Below are positions 12,801 through 27,410 of a stretch of 64,000 nucleotides of DNA, piece by piece. The stretch covers positions 7,141,710-7,205,709 of the forward strand of contig NC_050473.1 of the NCBI RefSeq assembly GCF_013373865.1. The letters run 5' to 3'. The first letter of the stretch is position 1; every line of letters starts with the position of its first letter. The notes under the pieces were generated by a model. It worked only from the letters and a program-made list of their open reading frames with translations, was not told the DNA's origin and did no database searches. Origin of the DNA: Monomorium pharaonis (taxonomy: Eukaryota; Arthropoda; Insecta; Hymenoptera; Formicidae). The position numbers and the translations under genes are program-made.

Positions 12801-15800
12801 TGGTACTTCCGATTATCACCTCTTTAATGTGAATGAAATTTGATTGAATATTAATGGAAAATTCTTAAAATAAAGGGCCATTAAGGATAATGAATATGGG
12901 ATATTTATAACCCTTTCAGCTCATGATCTTCATTTCGGAGATAAATTTGGGGCAATTCTCGACAAAGATTTATTCTCCTAGAAGTGTCAAAATACTGGCG
13001 TGTAAAATAGAGCAGGGAATCTCTCCGGATACCATTTCTAATACAAAAAGTTGCGCATTGTTTCCCTTGTGTTTGATGTTTTAAAAACTATTATATTACA
13101 AATTATATATCCGTATCTGAGAGAATTCAAGGGTTTGTTGTTTTGCCATTGTAGAAAAATAAAATTCATTACGCTTTTTTTTTCACGTGTCGCTAACTCG
13201 CATGTGCGTGATTAAAAACTTGCCTTTGTAACGCAAATCAGCGATGCGCTGAAAATACTTTGCGCATAGCGTATGCATTACACGCGCCGAGGGGGAAAAA
13301 AACAATAAATGCGTGGTCCAAGCACGTCCAAACAAAAACGCGTAGACAAACGAGTAGGCTGTAGAATTAATTCTCGATATATCTCGGATTCGGGTTGCGA
13401 ACGTAATGGCCGATGAATAGCTCGTTATCTTCTCTTCTTTCGTCCATATTGTTTATCGGTATCACGTACACACGGTCTGCCAAAATTTGCAACTGTCACA
13501 CCTCGTATAATAATCTTGTATACTATACAAGTATTTTGTTGGTGTTTTTAGATTTGTTCCAGAATCGAGATATCTGTCTCGTGAAAAATCTCAATCGAAA
13601 TACAGCGATCAAAATAATCATAGAGAAATAATAAAATATTATTATTTGGAAATTTCAATTTCAAACATGTATTAAAATATCAAATTGAAATTTTGTAAGT
13701 TGATAAGTGATTTTCCTTGACAACTTCAGTAAGAAAAAATAAACTCCGTATTCTATTGGTACGACTAACATTCCATTGCAATACTGGTCAAAGAATATCT
13801 TATATTATTAATAAATTTATAATTAAAATGTTAATAAACTTTTAATTTACAGGGTGTCTGACACCATACGTATATATTTTTTTTTATAAGAATATAGTTT
13901 TTTAAAAGAAACAGTACTTTTTATTGCAGATTAAGCTTACACGCAAAAAAAAAGAGTTTTGTCTCAAATATTTTTCTGAAAATGTCTCCATTAACTTTTT
14001 AATTAAATTTTTTTATTTTTTCATCATACTTACTTTCATTTTACGGTTAATGGAGCATTTTTAGAAAAAAATCTTTGAGATAAAAAATTTATTTTTTAAC
14101 GTGTAATTCAAATCTGCGATAAAGAGAACCATGTCGTATTTAAAAAATTCAACATCCATTTAGTTAGTCCGTTTTCAGACGAAACTGGAAGTTAAAAATA
14201 TCATACATGTATTCCATTTATTTATACAAAATTTTTGGAATTTTTGATAAAATTCACTTCTCTCTATTTAAAAAAAAGATGTTCGAGTGATTTCGAACCC
14301 TATGCATAATAAAAGGAAAAAAAAATTATATAACAATATCATGATAAAATAATTCAATATTTCTCTTTACATTTACATACATGAAGGGCTAATTAAAAAA
14401 AATTAAGTTAGTAAAAAATGATCGTTGCCCTGCAAATTATCATTCGACCCAAATATTTGCGAATATTTTGAACACATGACTTTATTCATTTATTAAATCT
14501 TGGAAATAGCCTGTTCTTTTTGCCGTCAACGAGGATTTATGAGCAATACTTCCGTATTTGTAAAAGACATATATGTCGATGAGAGTGCACTCTCATCGCA
14601 TACGTGACGCGGCATCGAGGGTGGCCGTAGGGCATCGCGGCCGTTCATGTGTCACGCGTGTCGCAACACGCGCGTGTTATCGCGCAAAATGACACGTCTG
14701 TCGCGGGCTCGTAACAGCCGGATGCAGTTTGGCCATGGGAAGACAGGACGGAGCGAGGCTCCGGTCGACGTGACATGAATAAAAGATCGAGAGCGTGCGC
14801 GCGCGCGCGCGTACGTTTCTCAAGCTACTTTTCTCAGCGTCCAGCGTCGATATTGACCGTCGTCTTGACGTTCGCTTCTCGATATCGTTCGCCGTAATTA
14901 ACTCTTTGAGCGCTTCTTCAATTGTTTTCAGATCCTCCAGTGTTGGCAAGCTCAATGAATATACAGACCGAAGCGAGAAATTTGCAGAGCTCCTTCCGCT
15001 TGCCTGGCTATTCGACTTGACTTCCAGGATTGATTAAAAATTTATTTGATGTTGTGTCCTTACGTTAACTTGATCTGAAATGATTTTATATCCCAGCGTC
15101 AGAAAAATGAAGATTCATATCACAGCAAATTTTTCTGCTGTTTCAAAATCCATATCTACCTTTTATCCAGAACTCAATTTGTATACAGAAACAAGTTATA
15201 ATTCATATATTTATAGATCACCGATCTGTTAAAATTAACTGTAGTGTAGAAAACACTTCATCGTTTATCATAATTTAAAGTTATTGTATAATCGTTACTG
15301 ATTATAATTTAATTTTTTATATTATTGTCAAAATGGAGTATATAATATCTACAAGATATAAAAGACTTTTAGTCTTTTTAGAAAGAAATAATAGAAATGT
15401 AAATTCTAATATTGAGTCCCATCAAGCTTTCCACTTAGATTTTATTTAAATTCTGCACATTTTTTATTCTCGATGCGTTTATCGGCTGGCATGTGTATAG
15501 GAGTTATGAGTTATTTCATCACATAACATTAAGCGTCAAGGGTTAATGATGTTGGTAATAAACAATAGCGGTCCGTAACGCTCTCGCGGGAAGGGTTGCG
15601 ATGCGACGTCAACGTAATTAACCCTTCGTTATGTTCTATGAGCGTAGATGAAAACTCTCGAATTTATATATCAATAAAACCAAGGCTGTATAATATTTTA
15701 AACTTTACATTTTTAATTATTTTTATTTATCTTAATTTTTATTTTTTTTCATTATTAAAAAAAATGTCTGTTTTATTTATATCTTTTTTCTAAAAACTCA

Positions 15801-18800
15801 AATTTTAAATACATTTGAAGCAAAAATATTGTTGTGAGTACCTCAAATATAATTTCTTAATAATTAGAAACTATATACTAGATGTATACACGTACACCTG
15901 TTCGGTAAAAATTTCAAGTCGTTAGCTTCTTTGAAAAGTTTTTCTTTAAACTCTTTTACATCCTGTAATTCACCAAATGGACTTGAATTTTGTAATCATA
16001 TTCTACGATCATAGCTGGCATTTCTCTAGTAAAAATTTGTTGAAAAATATAAATGCATATTTTCCAGAGCTGTGTGTAAAAACATTCGGTTGAATCTAAA
16101 GGATCCAGTGCGTAGCTGTTTGCGTATGTCAAAATATAGCGTGTAGCTCCAGAGAGAATCGTATTGAGCCCCGACTGGAAATTGATCGGAACAAAATACA
16201 TTCCATCGCAGCTATGAAGTAATTTTGGATCGGAGGAGAACGGTCGATTTTGCCGGTCGACGAGTTCATGATTTCACGGATGAGCGAGAGCTTCGTACGA
16301 TTGCGCAGGCTTTATAACGCGCGTCTCTGCGAAGAGCTGCGTGGACCTCGCTCGTTTAATTAAAGGTACTCGCGGAATAACGAAAGGCGTTTGGCCAGCG
16401 GCGAGGCGTTTTAGTGGCCATAAATTTCCAGTGCAGTCACATAACCGGGCAAAACGTATGTCGTAACAAGAACCGGACGCTCGCGTTCGACCAGAGGGAA
16501 TGCAATTATAAAACGCCGTGTGCATGTTACCCTCGCGCCGACTGCTCGTTAAAAGGTTGGGTAGATTTTATTTTTAAGATTACCTGCCAACGAAGTTCTG
16601 ATTCGCCCGCGGGAGGTCATCGTTTCCTATCCTGATATACCTCGAAGGAAGAAATTACACGGCGGTTCGTGTATGACGTTCTTTATTATTTGATACAAGA
16701 TACAAACGAAAATGGGTTGAAATTGTACTTTCTCGATGAAATTATGAAATTGATATTGTGTTATACAGTATATATTCTTGATGTTTGTAATTGTTTTAAT
16801 ATTTATTTATACTTATATTATATTTGTAATTGTTTTGATATATATTTTAATATACATTTAATATATATTTTAATATATTTATAGTAATATATATATATAT
16901 ATATATATTAAAAAAGAAAAATCTTTAATAATAAAGTCTAGAATTTGACCATTTTTTCTTTGTGAATTATACTGAGTTTCTGAAGTTAAGCAATATTATT
17001 GAGGTGGAAACGGGTAGAAGCAGTAGTGCTATTACGCGGCTTTCCACACGATTAATCGTAACGTAGTCTATATATAGGACTGTGTTAATAGCAGGTATAA
17101 ATATTCCATGATTTATTCATGGTCGACTCGCGCGCAATCCTGTTGCTAATATTCTAACGTGTGGACATCGAATTGCATCTGAAATATTACTTAAGAAAAT
17201 CTAGAAACTATAAATTTCTACCACTTAGAGAGGAGGAAACCTACCTAATAGTCAGATAATATTATTAGAACATGTCTTCCCACTACCCGCAAAATCATGG
17301 ATTAAAATAAAGAATAAAAAATAAAAAAGTCATAAAACATATTGTAATAGTTACTAAACGAGTTACGTGTTTTGTTTACAGTGATAATGAAAAACAAGGA
17401 TAAGGAGAATGACAAAGTAGAAGAAGAGAAGGAAGAAGAAACTGAGGAAGTGTGAACAGTTAGTGTGCTTGATGCAGTAGTGTACGTATCTACATTTTTG
17501 CTTTTTTGCATATTTTTTAACCACACTGGATATTAAATTAAATAGATATTAAATTATTATATATCCGACAGTCTATAGTCTGTGTACAAGTGGGACGGAA
17601 AAATATGTTTCACTGTATATTAAGTGTCATTAGATTTTTTTATTTATTTATTTTTTTCTTGATATAACAATGATTCTATTTTTCTGCAATACAAAAAATA
17701 TCATAGATATACATAAAAATTTTATAAATACACAAAAATAAATATTAAAATGTATGTATTCATGTACACGGACGTATATTATTTCCACGTATTTATAAAA
17801 ATTTTATTCGTATATTTTATATCTTGTTTTATCTACTTATCTAAATTTGTGCCATTTTTCTTATTACCGTTCCATTTTTCTCCATAAGTTTCTCTCTTTC
17901 GGTTCTTTTTCCGAATCTGTAAGAGAAAAGTTACCTATTGCAATGCGAGAAACGGCGGAAAAGAAGCAGCGCCTATTCACAAAATCTTTAGCGGAGCGCG
18001 CGTCGGACCGGAAAGAAAATAATCCTTCTTCGGCGTGGACGAGACCTCTATTAATCTTGGCTTTTCTTTGCACGTGTGAACGCGCTGCGCTGCGCCGCGA
18101 TAACATCGGCGCGCCATTTAATTAATGTCCCCTCGAAAGAATGGTTTCCAATCGCGAGAAATTTATTGGTCCTCTCGACCGTCGCCTACATTCGGCCCCG
18201 GTGGCCTCCCTCCAACCTGCTCCTTTCTCCTCATTTTATTTATTCCGCTGTGTCTCGCGAGGGTGTTCCCGCGACGAAGTAAACTTCGAAGAAGATCTAG
18301 ACGCGGAGAGGTGCTTTCGACTTTCGTGTCCCTTGGTCGTTTCTCCACTCTTAACTTTGTTCCTAGAGTTGTGCGAAACAGGAATGAATTGCCTTGGTAA
18401 CTAGAGAAAAAGAGGAATATAAAGTCATAGTGTATATTGCAAGTAGCGTAAAATACCACTACTTGCGAATGTCTAACTTGAGGGAAGAGATTGAAGTTTT
18501 ATCAATGCATTATTTACTTTACTAAAATTCCTATTTTGTCAAACATTATAAAAAAGATTTAAAATATTATTAATATGTTACATCAATAAAGTTACCACAA
18601 AAATGTGAAGATTTATTAAATCTCAATTATTTCATTTTAAAGTACAAGAAATGTTTTTATTATAAACAAAATGTAATTAAAAGAAAGAACTTAAAATTTA
18701 TCATATTATCATTTACTTTATCAAGCATAAAAAGTTTTGTAATATAATTAATATTGTTATATTAATAAAATTATCTTTAAAAATGTAGAGAGATTAAAAA

Positions 18801-21800
18801 ACCTCAATTATTCTATTATAAAGTGCAAGAAGTATTTTCGTCGAAAGAAAAATGTAATTAGAAGGCAGAGATTAAAGTTTATCAGTTTATTTCTTACTTT
18901 ATTAAAATTTCTATTTTATCGAAAACATCGTAAGAAAGTTTTGTAATATAATTAATATTGGTATTTCAATAAAGTTGTCACAAAAAAACGGAGTTAATAA
19001 AACCTCAATTATTCTATCTTAAAATACAAGGAAAATTATAAGGAAAATGTAATTATAATGTAATTATATTTTAATTTCATTCGATTTGCGTGCTGTCGAT
19101 CTGCAAATGTGCCAATTAACATGTTATATATAATGAATATACTTTCACAAATTCTATTCTTAACGCTAAGAATCCCCTTCTTATCCCAAAGCTCTCACAA
19201 ATATCAGTAGGAGTAGCTACTGGATATAGCAATCAAGCGTTTTCTGCTTATAATAAAATACTTTCATCAATTACAGTTACTTCGCGTACAATTTCGTAGT
19301 TTCCCCTCTTTGTGCTTCACCTCATTTCCATCCTTGATTATTTCCACAGCTCTTAACACGCCCTTCGAACCCTCACCGCGTCATGTTTTATTCGTTTTCC
19401 CCTCTTTATGGCAACATTAGAATTAAACTATTCCATTCGGTTTGGAACAACATTTATCGAAAGGTTCGCGCAGAACCGATCGCGCACCACTAGAGTCGTT
19501 CGCGCGGACCGAATCCCAGCTAGTTTCTCACGTTCGAGCGTCATTACAGCGAATTAATAGGCAACGTGAACACAGCACGCCGTACATTATCGGTTCGCAA
19601 TGTGTCACGCCGCTGGTTTATAGTCGTTATTCCATCGCTTTACATTCGAGTGCACTTCTCACAGCTTTAATCAAACCTCGTAGAGTCTATTTGACCCAAA
19701 CGCCACGTCAATCCAAATAATTGTGATAGAAGGACAAGTGTACTTGTAGAAATTTTGCATTTTTCATTAATGATAGTAATAAAAGAAATTAAAAAATTTA
19801 TATTAATCTAACGATCGTTTTGGAATCGTTAGATATTATTTTTTTAATGTTCACAAAAATATCTTATCAAGATTAGAGCGGTTATTCAATTTATTATTGT
19901 TTTTTCGTAAGCCACGGTTATCTTTAACAAAGAATATTTTCTTGATAATTATTAAAGTACTCATCACAAAATTTTAGGAAAACATATTATCGTATATAAA
20001 AAATAAGAATTTATCTTTCAAAAATATTACAAAATTGTATCGAAAAAATCAAAATAACAAAATTAATAAAATTAAATCAAACTTTTGATTTAATATATTT
20101 AATGACGAACTTATAATGGAAATTTGCGGATATAAACTTATAAAATATTTGAAATAAGTATAATATATATTTAATTCAAGCATATATTTTTCTTATCACT
20201 ATCTTATTTAAAAATTCATTCACAAAATTAAGAGCTTTTTTAAGAATATTTTACACTTCTTCTATTTTACAAATGGCAAGATTTTAGTATAACTCTAACA
20301 CTGTTTTAATATAAAAAAATTTATTAAATTATTAAAATTATTTTAAATTGTTACAATTTTAATGACGAAAATTACATTAAACTTGAATTAGTACTTGTGT
20401 GTGTGTGTGTGTGAGAGAGTGAAAATTCATCCAAAGTAGAGCACTCCATTAAAATTTTACAACAATTTTATGTCCAAAAATAATTTTAGAGAAAAAATGA
20501 ACTTTAAATTAGTGAATAAAATCTGTCATTTGAATTAAGCGACGAGTGTGGAATTGTTCACAGTATAATCCGTGACGTAATCCGCTCTGAAACCTTTTTA
20601 CCACGTTACACTCTAATGGATAATTTGCCGCTATACGTGTTTCACGTTCGACCGACGACGGGCACGTTCCATTTGTCTATTCGGTAGGAAATGGCACGCG
20701 TGGGAGGCCGGATTGCTTCACTCCCGCAGTCCGTCTGGATTTAGTTTCGGCGGTAGGCATCGCGGATCTGACATTCACTCGATGATCGGGGAACACTCCC
20801 CCCTTCCCCGCACTCTCGCACGCTCGTTTGTCTTGTTACCGCAGATTCGACGAGCACTTGATCCTCCGTCCCGAATTAGCCCAGTGTGTTTCGAATGCTA
20901 TCCGACACTGTTGTTTCAGCCGGCCGGCTCATTATTTCCGCGCTTCCGATTTGACAGATGAACGCCACTCCGTGTTACGTTGCGACGCAAAAAGCGGCAA
21001 ATGCCCTTTGCACAAGAAGGACCTTTGCACAAAATTGAAGAAACGCCTTCTGTATCGTTTGGTAAAAATGGCAAGGTACAAACTTATACCTCGGCGAGAA
21101 GCAATTGCGAGGCGATTTTTAGAAATCCCGTTTTAAAGAATCTGCTTCCAAATCTCCGTTTCACATTTTACGGCGTAACTCGGTGAAAAAGATTCGTAGT
21201 TCAATTTTCAAAAGAGCATTTCAAAAAGGAAACCTCAAGCTTTCGGAGGATCTCGAGCAAAGTTAAAACTACCTTTTTTTTCCATCCCTTGCATGATCTC
21301 AAAGTTGAAGTCTTTTTGTCGCAATAGAAATAGATGACTTTGAAACGGCGCCCGGAATAGAAATATCGCAGAAGGAAACGTTTGTACGTGATTTGAAGAG
21401 TTTTCAGGCTTTGAAATACGTTTCTAGATGTTCTACCCATGTTCGACATAGCCCCTCAATTTTATTAAGCAACAAAATAAAGATTGAGCTTATAATTGTC
21501 GTCAGTGGCCAGTGATGTGATTAACAGAAAAATAATAAAACTTGTAATCAACTACATTGGGAAATTTTCATTAATATAATTGAGGAACGACGTTTTGATC
21601 TTATTCTGTGGATCCTTCTCAAGTATATGCAAGATAAAAAAAATAGCAATTCTCTTAGAAATATGTATAAACCGTGCGTTTTGTGACAGCAAAATTATAG
21701 AAAGCATTAAAAAACTTTAAAAAAGCATCTGTGCGTGTGTATGTATATAGATTTACGAGTGGAGATTCTCCATTGAGATACTTTCATCGTATCAATCGAA

Positions 21801-24800
21801 TGAGTAGTAAAAATATGTGTAGATCGCAATAAAAGGAAAAAGGAAGGAAAAAAATCGACGTCGAGAAGCACCGTTCGCGATCATCAGCGTATACGAATGG
21901 AGATGAAATCCCGACAAATCCTGTCTACTTTTTATCGGAATAACTGGAAGCCACGTTGAACATTTCTGCCGTGCCTCTTACGATTAGCTGCATACGCGTG
22001 CGTAGGCCGCGGGGATGCACGGTACGTGCGATGCACGCTCCGATGCACGCGCTCGGATGCACACGAGAAATTCGCGGGCATTACATTCGGCCGATGTGCC
22101 GCGTATAAATTTCGGCGGCGCCAATATGTATGAATATTTCGGAAATCGGTACACGCGCGCCTGAAATCCGCGCGGAAATCCCGACGGAATGCGGAAACTT
22201 CTCCAATTTTCTGGCTGGCATAGCAAATAGTCCCTGGTATACGCGCCAATACCAAGTTCGCCGCGAAAATGGCGGACGCAAGCTCTTTTTTATCGTGCGG
22301 CCGCTAATGAAAGATTCGCTTCGGCTTTTGCATTGAAGACGCGAAAAGGAGCCATTTTCGAAACTCGACTTTTTTTTTCTCAAAATTTTAGGGCAGCTAT
22401 TAATGTTACACAAAAAATGTTACGAAAAACGTGCTTTCGTTCGTTAGTTTACATAATTTTATCGTTTTCGGCGTGCGAGTTCGGAATAATTTTATGACCG
22501 TTGATAATCTCGCGTAATTCTGTAATGCAGAGTATGAATTGCATCAACGTAGCGAACGAACATTTGAAATAAAAAAAAAAAAAGATTCGTCTGGATTGTT
22601 ACGCCCGGTTATCTCTCACGAACTTGTTAAAATGTACGCTGTTACGGATTTTGAAACAAACTCCCCGTAATTCCGCAGTATCGTTTATTTAAAATTATAG
22701 TTAATAATGCGAATTATAATCTTGTTTTATCTGCGCGCATTTTTGCCGAAAAATGCTGTTGTTTTCATTAAATGTGTATCCGTCGCGAGAGCTAATGAAT
22801 ATTGAAGCTTAACAAAGCATCTCTTAATTAGGGGGAGTGTTAAATTTTCAATGAACAGGATAAGATAAATTCTGCGGATAATTTCTTTACGGAAAGAAAA
22901 ATTTTATTAAAGTGTCTAAAAAGCGGGAGATCGGAATTTTGTTAGCCTATTAAAATAATTACACAGGACGACCAAGCTGGTAGAATGTTAAAATATTTTG
23001 TAACACTACTCATTAGTAAAATTATTTTTCAGGTCTGTATTTATATATGAATCGGAATTTTGCTACGGCAAAATAATTCCGAAAGATATTCAAGCATGAC
23101 GAGTAATACTGCAAAAAATTTTGGAATTAAAAAATAATCCACAAAAATACAAATCTCTCTTCGAAAATAATTTTGCTGGGCTATCAAAATAATTATGAGG
23201 AATATTTAAGGATGATGTTATATAGTTCAATAATTAAATAATTATAATTATTAAATTTTTGTCTATGTTCAGCCCTTTTTTTGAGATATTTTGACGAAAC
23301 CGTTCTTATTGCTTTCGCAAGATATATAACGGAAGTTAGTCCGTATTTATAATCTCTTTACGCAGGAAGGTTTAATGAAACAGGAGATGAAAGAAATAAT
23401 ACACGTTCATGTGCGGTCAAGTTGCAAGTATACTTGCATATACGGAGGTTTTGCACACGCAGCTATAAAAAGAAGTACTTTGCATGAGCGTTCATCGATT
23501 GGCTGACCTAATTACAATTTAATTCCTTTTCTATGACGTGAGTCTGGTTTGCAAAATTGGGACAATCAATTTTCAAGAGTGGTTTTCTCATATGCTCGAT
23601 ACGAATGGCGTGTGACAAAACAAAAATGTGTCGATTATTATTTTGTTACATGCACACGCAGATTTTTTTTTAATCCATCGATTTCTATTATTTCACGTCT
23701 TTCGCGACTTTAAACGGTCATACTTTATTTCTCCCTCGGTCACTTCGGTCACTTTATTTCGCTATAAACCACTGTAAAACTTCGCATTCTTATTTACGAT
23801 ACAAAACTTTTTTTTTTTGTTTAGGTTTCTCTCCCGTAATTGATTTTCGATACGATAATGATGCCATCCGTATTTGCGACTCGAGCTCCGACGGGAGGAA
23901 ACGGATCCACCGTGACACGTTTACAGAATCGAAAAACCCGCAATGCGTTCAGTCACTCCCGCGGGATCCCGTCGTAGTTCAAGAGACTTTTACTATCTTG
24001 ACATGGCGACAAGCGGGAAGCGGGCGGGAAGAGCAATAAATGAGAACGCCCGCGTTTATTCGTCCGAAAAACAATGGAGATAAACTCGGCGGAGAGACGC
24101 CTCTCCATCGTCATGGGGTAAGATATATATGTATATGTGCACGTGTGTTCGCGCGTGTGTGTTTGTGTGTGCCCACTCGTGCGGACGGCGGACGCTCGCA
24201 TCACGCGCCAATATCACGCGCGCGTCGCGACTGGAAAACATTGAAAAAGCCGTAGCAAATATTTTCGCCACAAAACGCGCCACCGGTCCGCGACACTTTC
24301 CGGTACACGCTGCACGGTAAATCTCACCGGAAAATTTAGCGGTTGCGAGGGGATTCGAGCGTGCGAAGGGTGGTTTCATCTCCCGGCCGTCGAACGGCAC
24401 CCGGAGAAACTATCAGTCGTCAACGTATTGGTCGATGTATTAACGGCAACGGCGATATTGCTGTTGCGATAAGAAGTGAAAAATATTATTCCTCGGATAT
24501 CCAATTTACGATCGGGACACATTTTGGCGGTAGCGGTTTGTAATAAACGTCGCAGAAACGACGAGAGCGCGCCGGCGAGCAACGCTTATCGCAATAATTC
24601 GCGTGGGTTAGAAGTGGTTTTCCGTAAAACGGCGGAGATTAAATTGCCGATACGGTTGATGTTGCGTTAACATCAGTAATTCACATAATAGCAGCATTAA
24701 CTTTTTACGCAAGCACTGATAAGGCTGCAATTTCAAACGAGCTAATTGAGCATTTCTCTCTATAATTTGTATTTTATTATTATTTAATTGCCACTGCTTC

Positions 24801-26807
24801 ATAGGAACTGTGAAAATACGCAGACGTATCGTTAATCTGTTTTTTTATGCAACGTATAAAAACATATTATTACTTGGAGATAACATTATAACATTTGAGA
24901 TGACATCGTTATCTCAAGATCACACAAAAAATCTATTTACTTTTTACCTAAGACATTCAGCTTCATTAACGTGCGCTTTCTTCTTAAATAAATTTTATTA
25001 TTAAAGTTTGTTCTAGAGGAAAATACTGACACTTTATTTTTTGGATTAATTGTCGATAGACAGTAAAAGATGTGTTTACGTTGCACCCCGATTTTATATT
25101 TAAAACTGCATTATGAAAAATATACAAATAAAATAGTTTTATATATAGGTCACTATAAACATGTAAAATAATTTAATATTATCAGTAATACGCTGATTAG
25201 TGTTTAAATTTATGCAATTTGCAAAAAAATTGTGTTCGCTTTTAAAGAATTAATTTTTAGTACATTTTATATAAAAAAAATCATTCATATATAAATTACA
25301 GAATATGTTTACTTCTTTAATAATCCAAGCAGTGCATATTTTTATCAAAATTAATAAAGTGCAATGTTTATAGTTTCCGAGAAATAAGAAGGTTCAGTTT
25401 CAGGCCCTAAACTTTAGAAGATCTATGTTGATATTGACAATTAACTTCTTTAATTTTCATAAAAACTCAGTTTCTTCGAAGTAGTAACGTTCTAACTGTA
25501 AGCTGTGAAAGACGAGGAAAAAATTAAACACTTCGTCGATAATTGTTCAAAATTAATCTACCGATAGTAGCGAGTTACATGCGAACCGCATGTAAAGCCG
25601 CGGGGATAGGGTTCTCTCTTTAGGGGTAAATGCTCGTTGTAAAGCGCGCGTTTCGCTCTGTAATTTCTACCCCGAGTATGCGCGCTCTTGTGCTTGCCGT
25701 TTAACTCGGTTAGGCTTCGACCCGGTGCGCTGGAATACAATAGGCTTCAGGAATAATTACGAGATTGCGAGAATTATTGCTCAAGAGATTCCCCTTACCC
25801 ATTCTTCGACATTACATCATTCCAGCGCACGGGGAGCTATTAAAACTCAACATCACAATGGCCCTATTCATTCGATTTTACCCTCCGCTTGTGAATCTAC
25901 CGTGTGCGAATGTAATGCGCATGTATACTCATTACAATAAAAGCTTTATTGCATTAAAGCTGCAATGATTATCGCTATTATATATTCAGGATTATATTGA
26001 ATTACATGCGTGTGAAATATAAAGATATATATATTTCTTCCAGTGTTTTATTTCATTTGAATAATAAAGTAACTGAGCTATAGAGATTGTCTTTGATATG
26101 TGTATATGCAAAAAGATCATTCACCTGCCAAGAAAAGTGATTAAATTTTAGCTTTCTCCTTTTACTAGTCACAATTTTACAAAAAATATTTTCTTGACAG
26201 CAATATACCACATAATTTACTTAAAATGGACAATATTTTATTTAAAATTATTTCTGTGTACACATTTATCATAAATAATATCAAATTTATTCTAAATTTT
26301 CTGAATTTTAATGATGGAAGTATTTTAAAACAATTGCCAAGAAAATATTCTTTGTTAAAAACAATTGTTACTTGCTAGAAGAAAAAAAAAGATAAATTAA
26401 GTAATCGCTTTTTTAAACAGTAGAACTGACACTTTTCCATGGAATCAGTTTCGTGCTCTAGGATCATTCGTCCTTCAGCCGTATAATTATTATTCTCCCC
26501 CATCGATACGCACTCCGTTGAATTTCGATGTCGACGAATAACGATCGTTTTGCATGTGTATCGCACGTGTGCATCGCGCCAAGTGTGCCTGTGGGACAAT
26601 TCGTCGTCGACTAGAGTTATCGCGGGTGCAAGACGAGCGAGGACGAGAATTCGCGTCGCGGGCGTGAAAGTGATAGTCGACGCAATAAAGTGCGACCGCA
26701 CATAAAGGTAGTTCGCATTTCGAGTTATTTGCCCCGAGGAGGGACGTCCGATGTAACACGCGCAATACTAAACGGTTGCGAAACGTCTACAAATGCGCAA
26801 ATTGAAG

Positions 26808-26839
<32 letters not shown>

Positions 26840-27358
26840 GGCTTCGTCGATCGGATACGGGAGCATGCAAATAGGAGCGTTGCAACAGGTGTAATTGACA
26901 GAGCGACTTGGGACCGGACACGCGCGATCCCGTTGTATAAGTCAACGTCAATTCTACGCTACGAGTTAAACAATATTCGTTGACACATGATTTCGCGTGA
27001 GAATTGTTCTACATCGGGATGGCATTCATGGTCAGGTGTTGTTTGACGATAAACTCGGTGATTTCACGGATCTGCGACCGCCCGACATTATGCGCGCGCG
27101 TATACCCCCAACTGATTGTTTCCGACTACGGAATGTCACTCCAATATGAATCGAACAAATACGGCCAGCAATACGCTAGTAATTCTCTCCCGGTCTCTCC
27201 ATGTCTCTCCCTGTCTCTCCCTGCCTCTTTCTGTCTCTCCCTGTCTCTCCCTGTCTCTCCCGGTCTCTCCCTGTCTTTCCCTGCCTCTTTTTGTCTCTCC
27301 CGGTCTCTCCCTATCTCTCCCGGTCTCTCCCTGTCTCTCCCGATCTCTCCCGGTCTTT

Positions 27359-27410
<52 letters not shown>

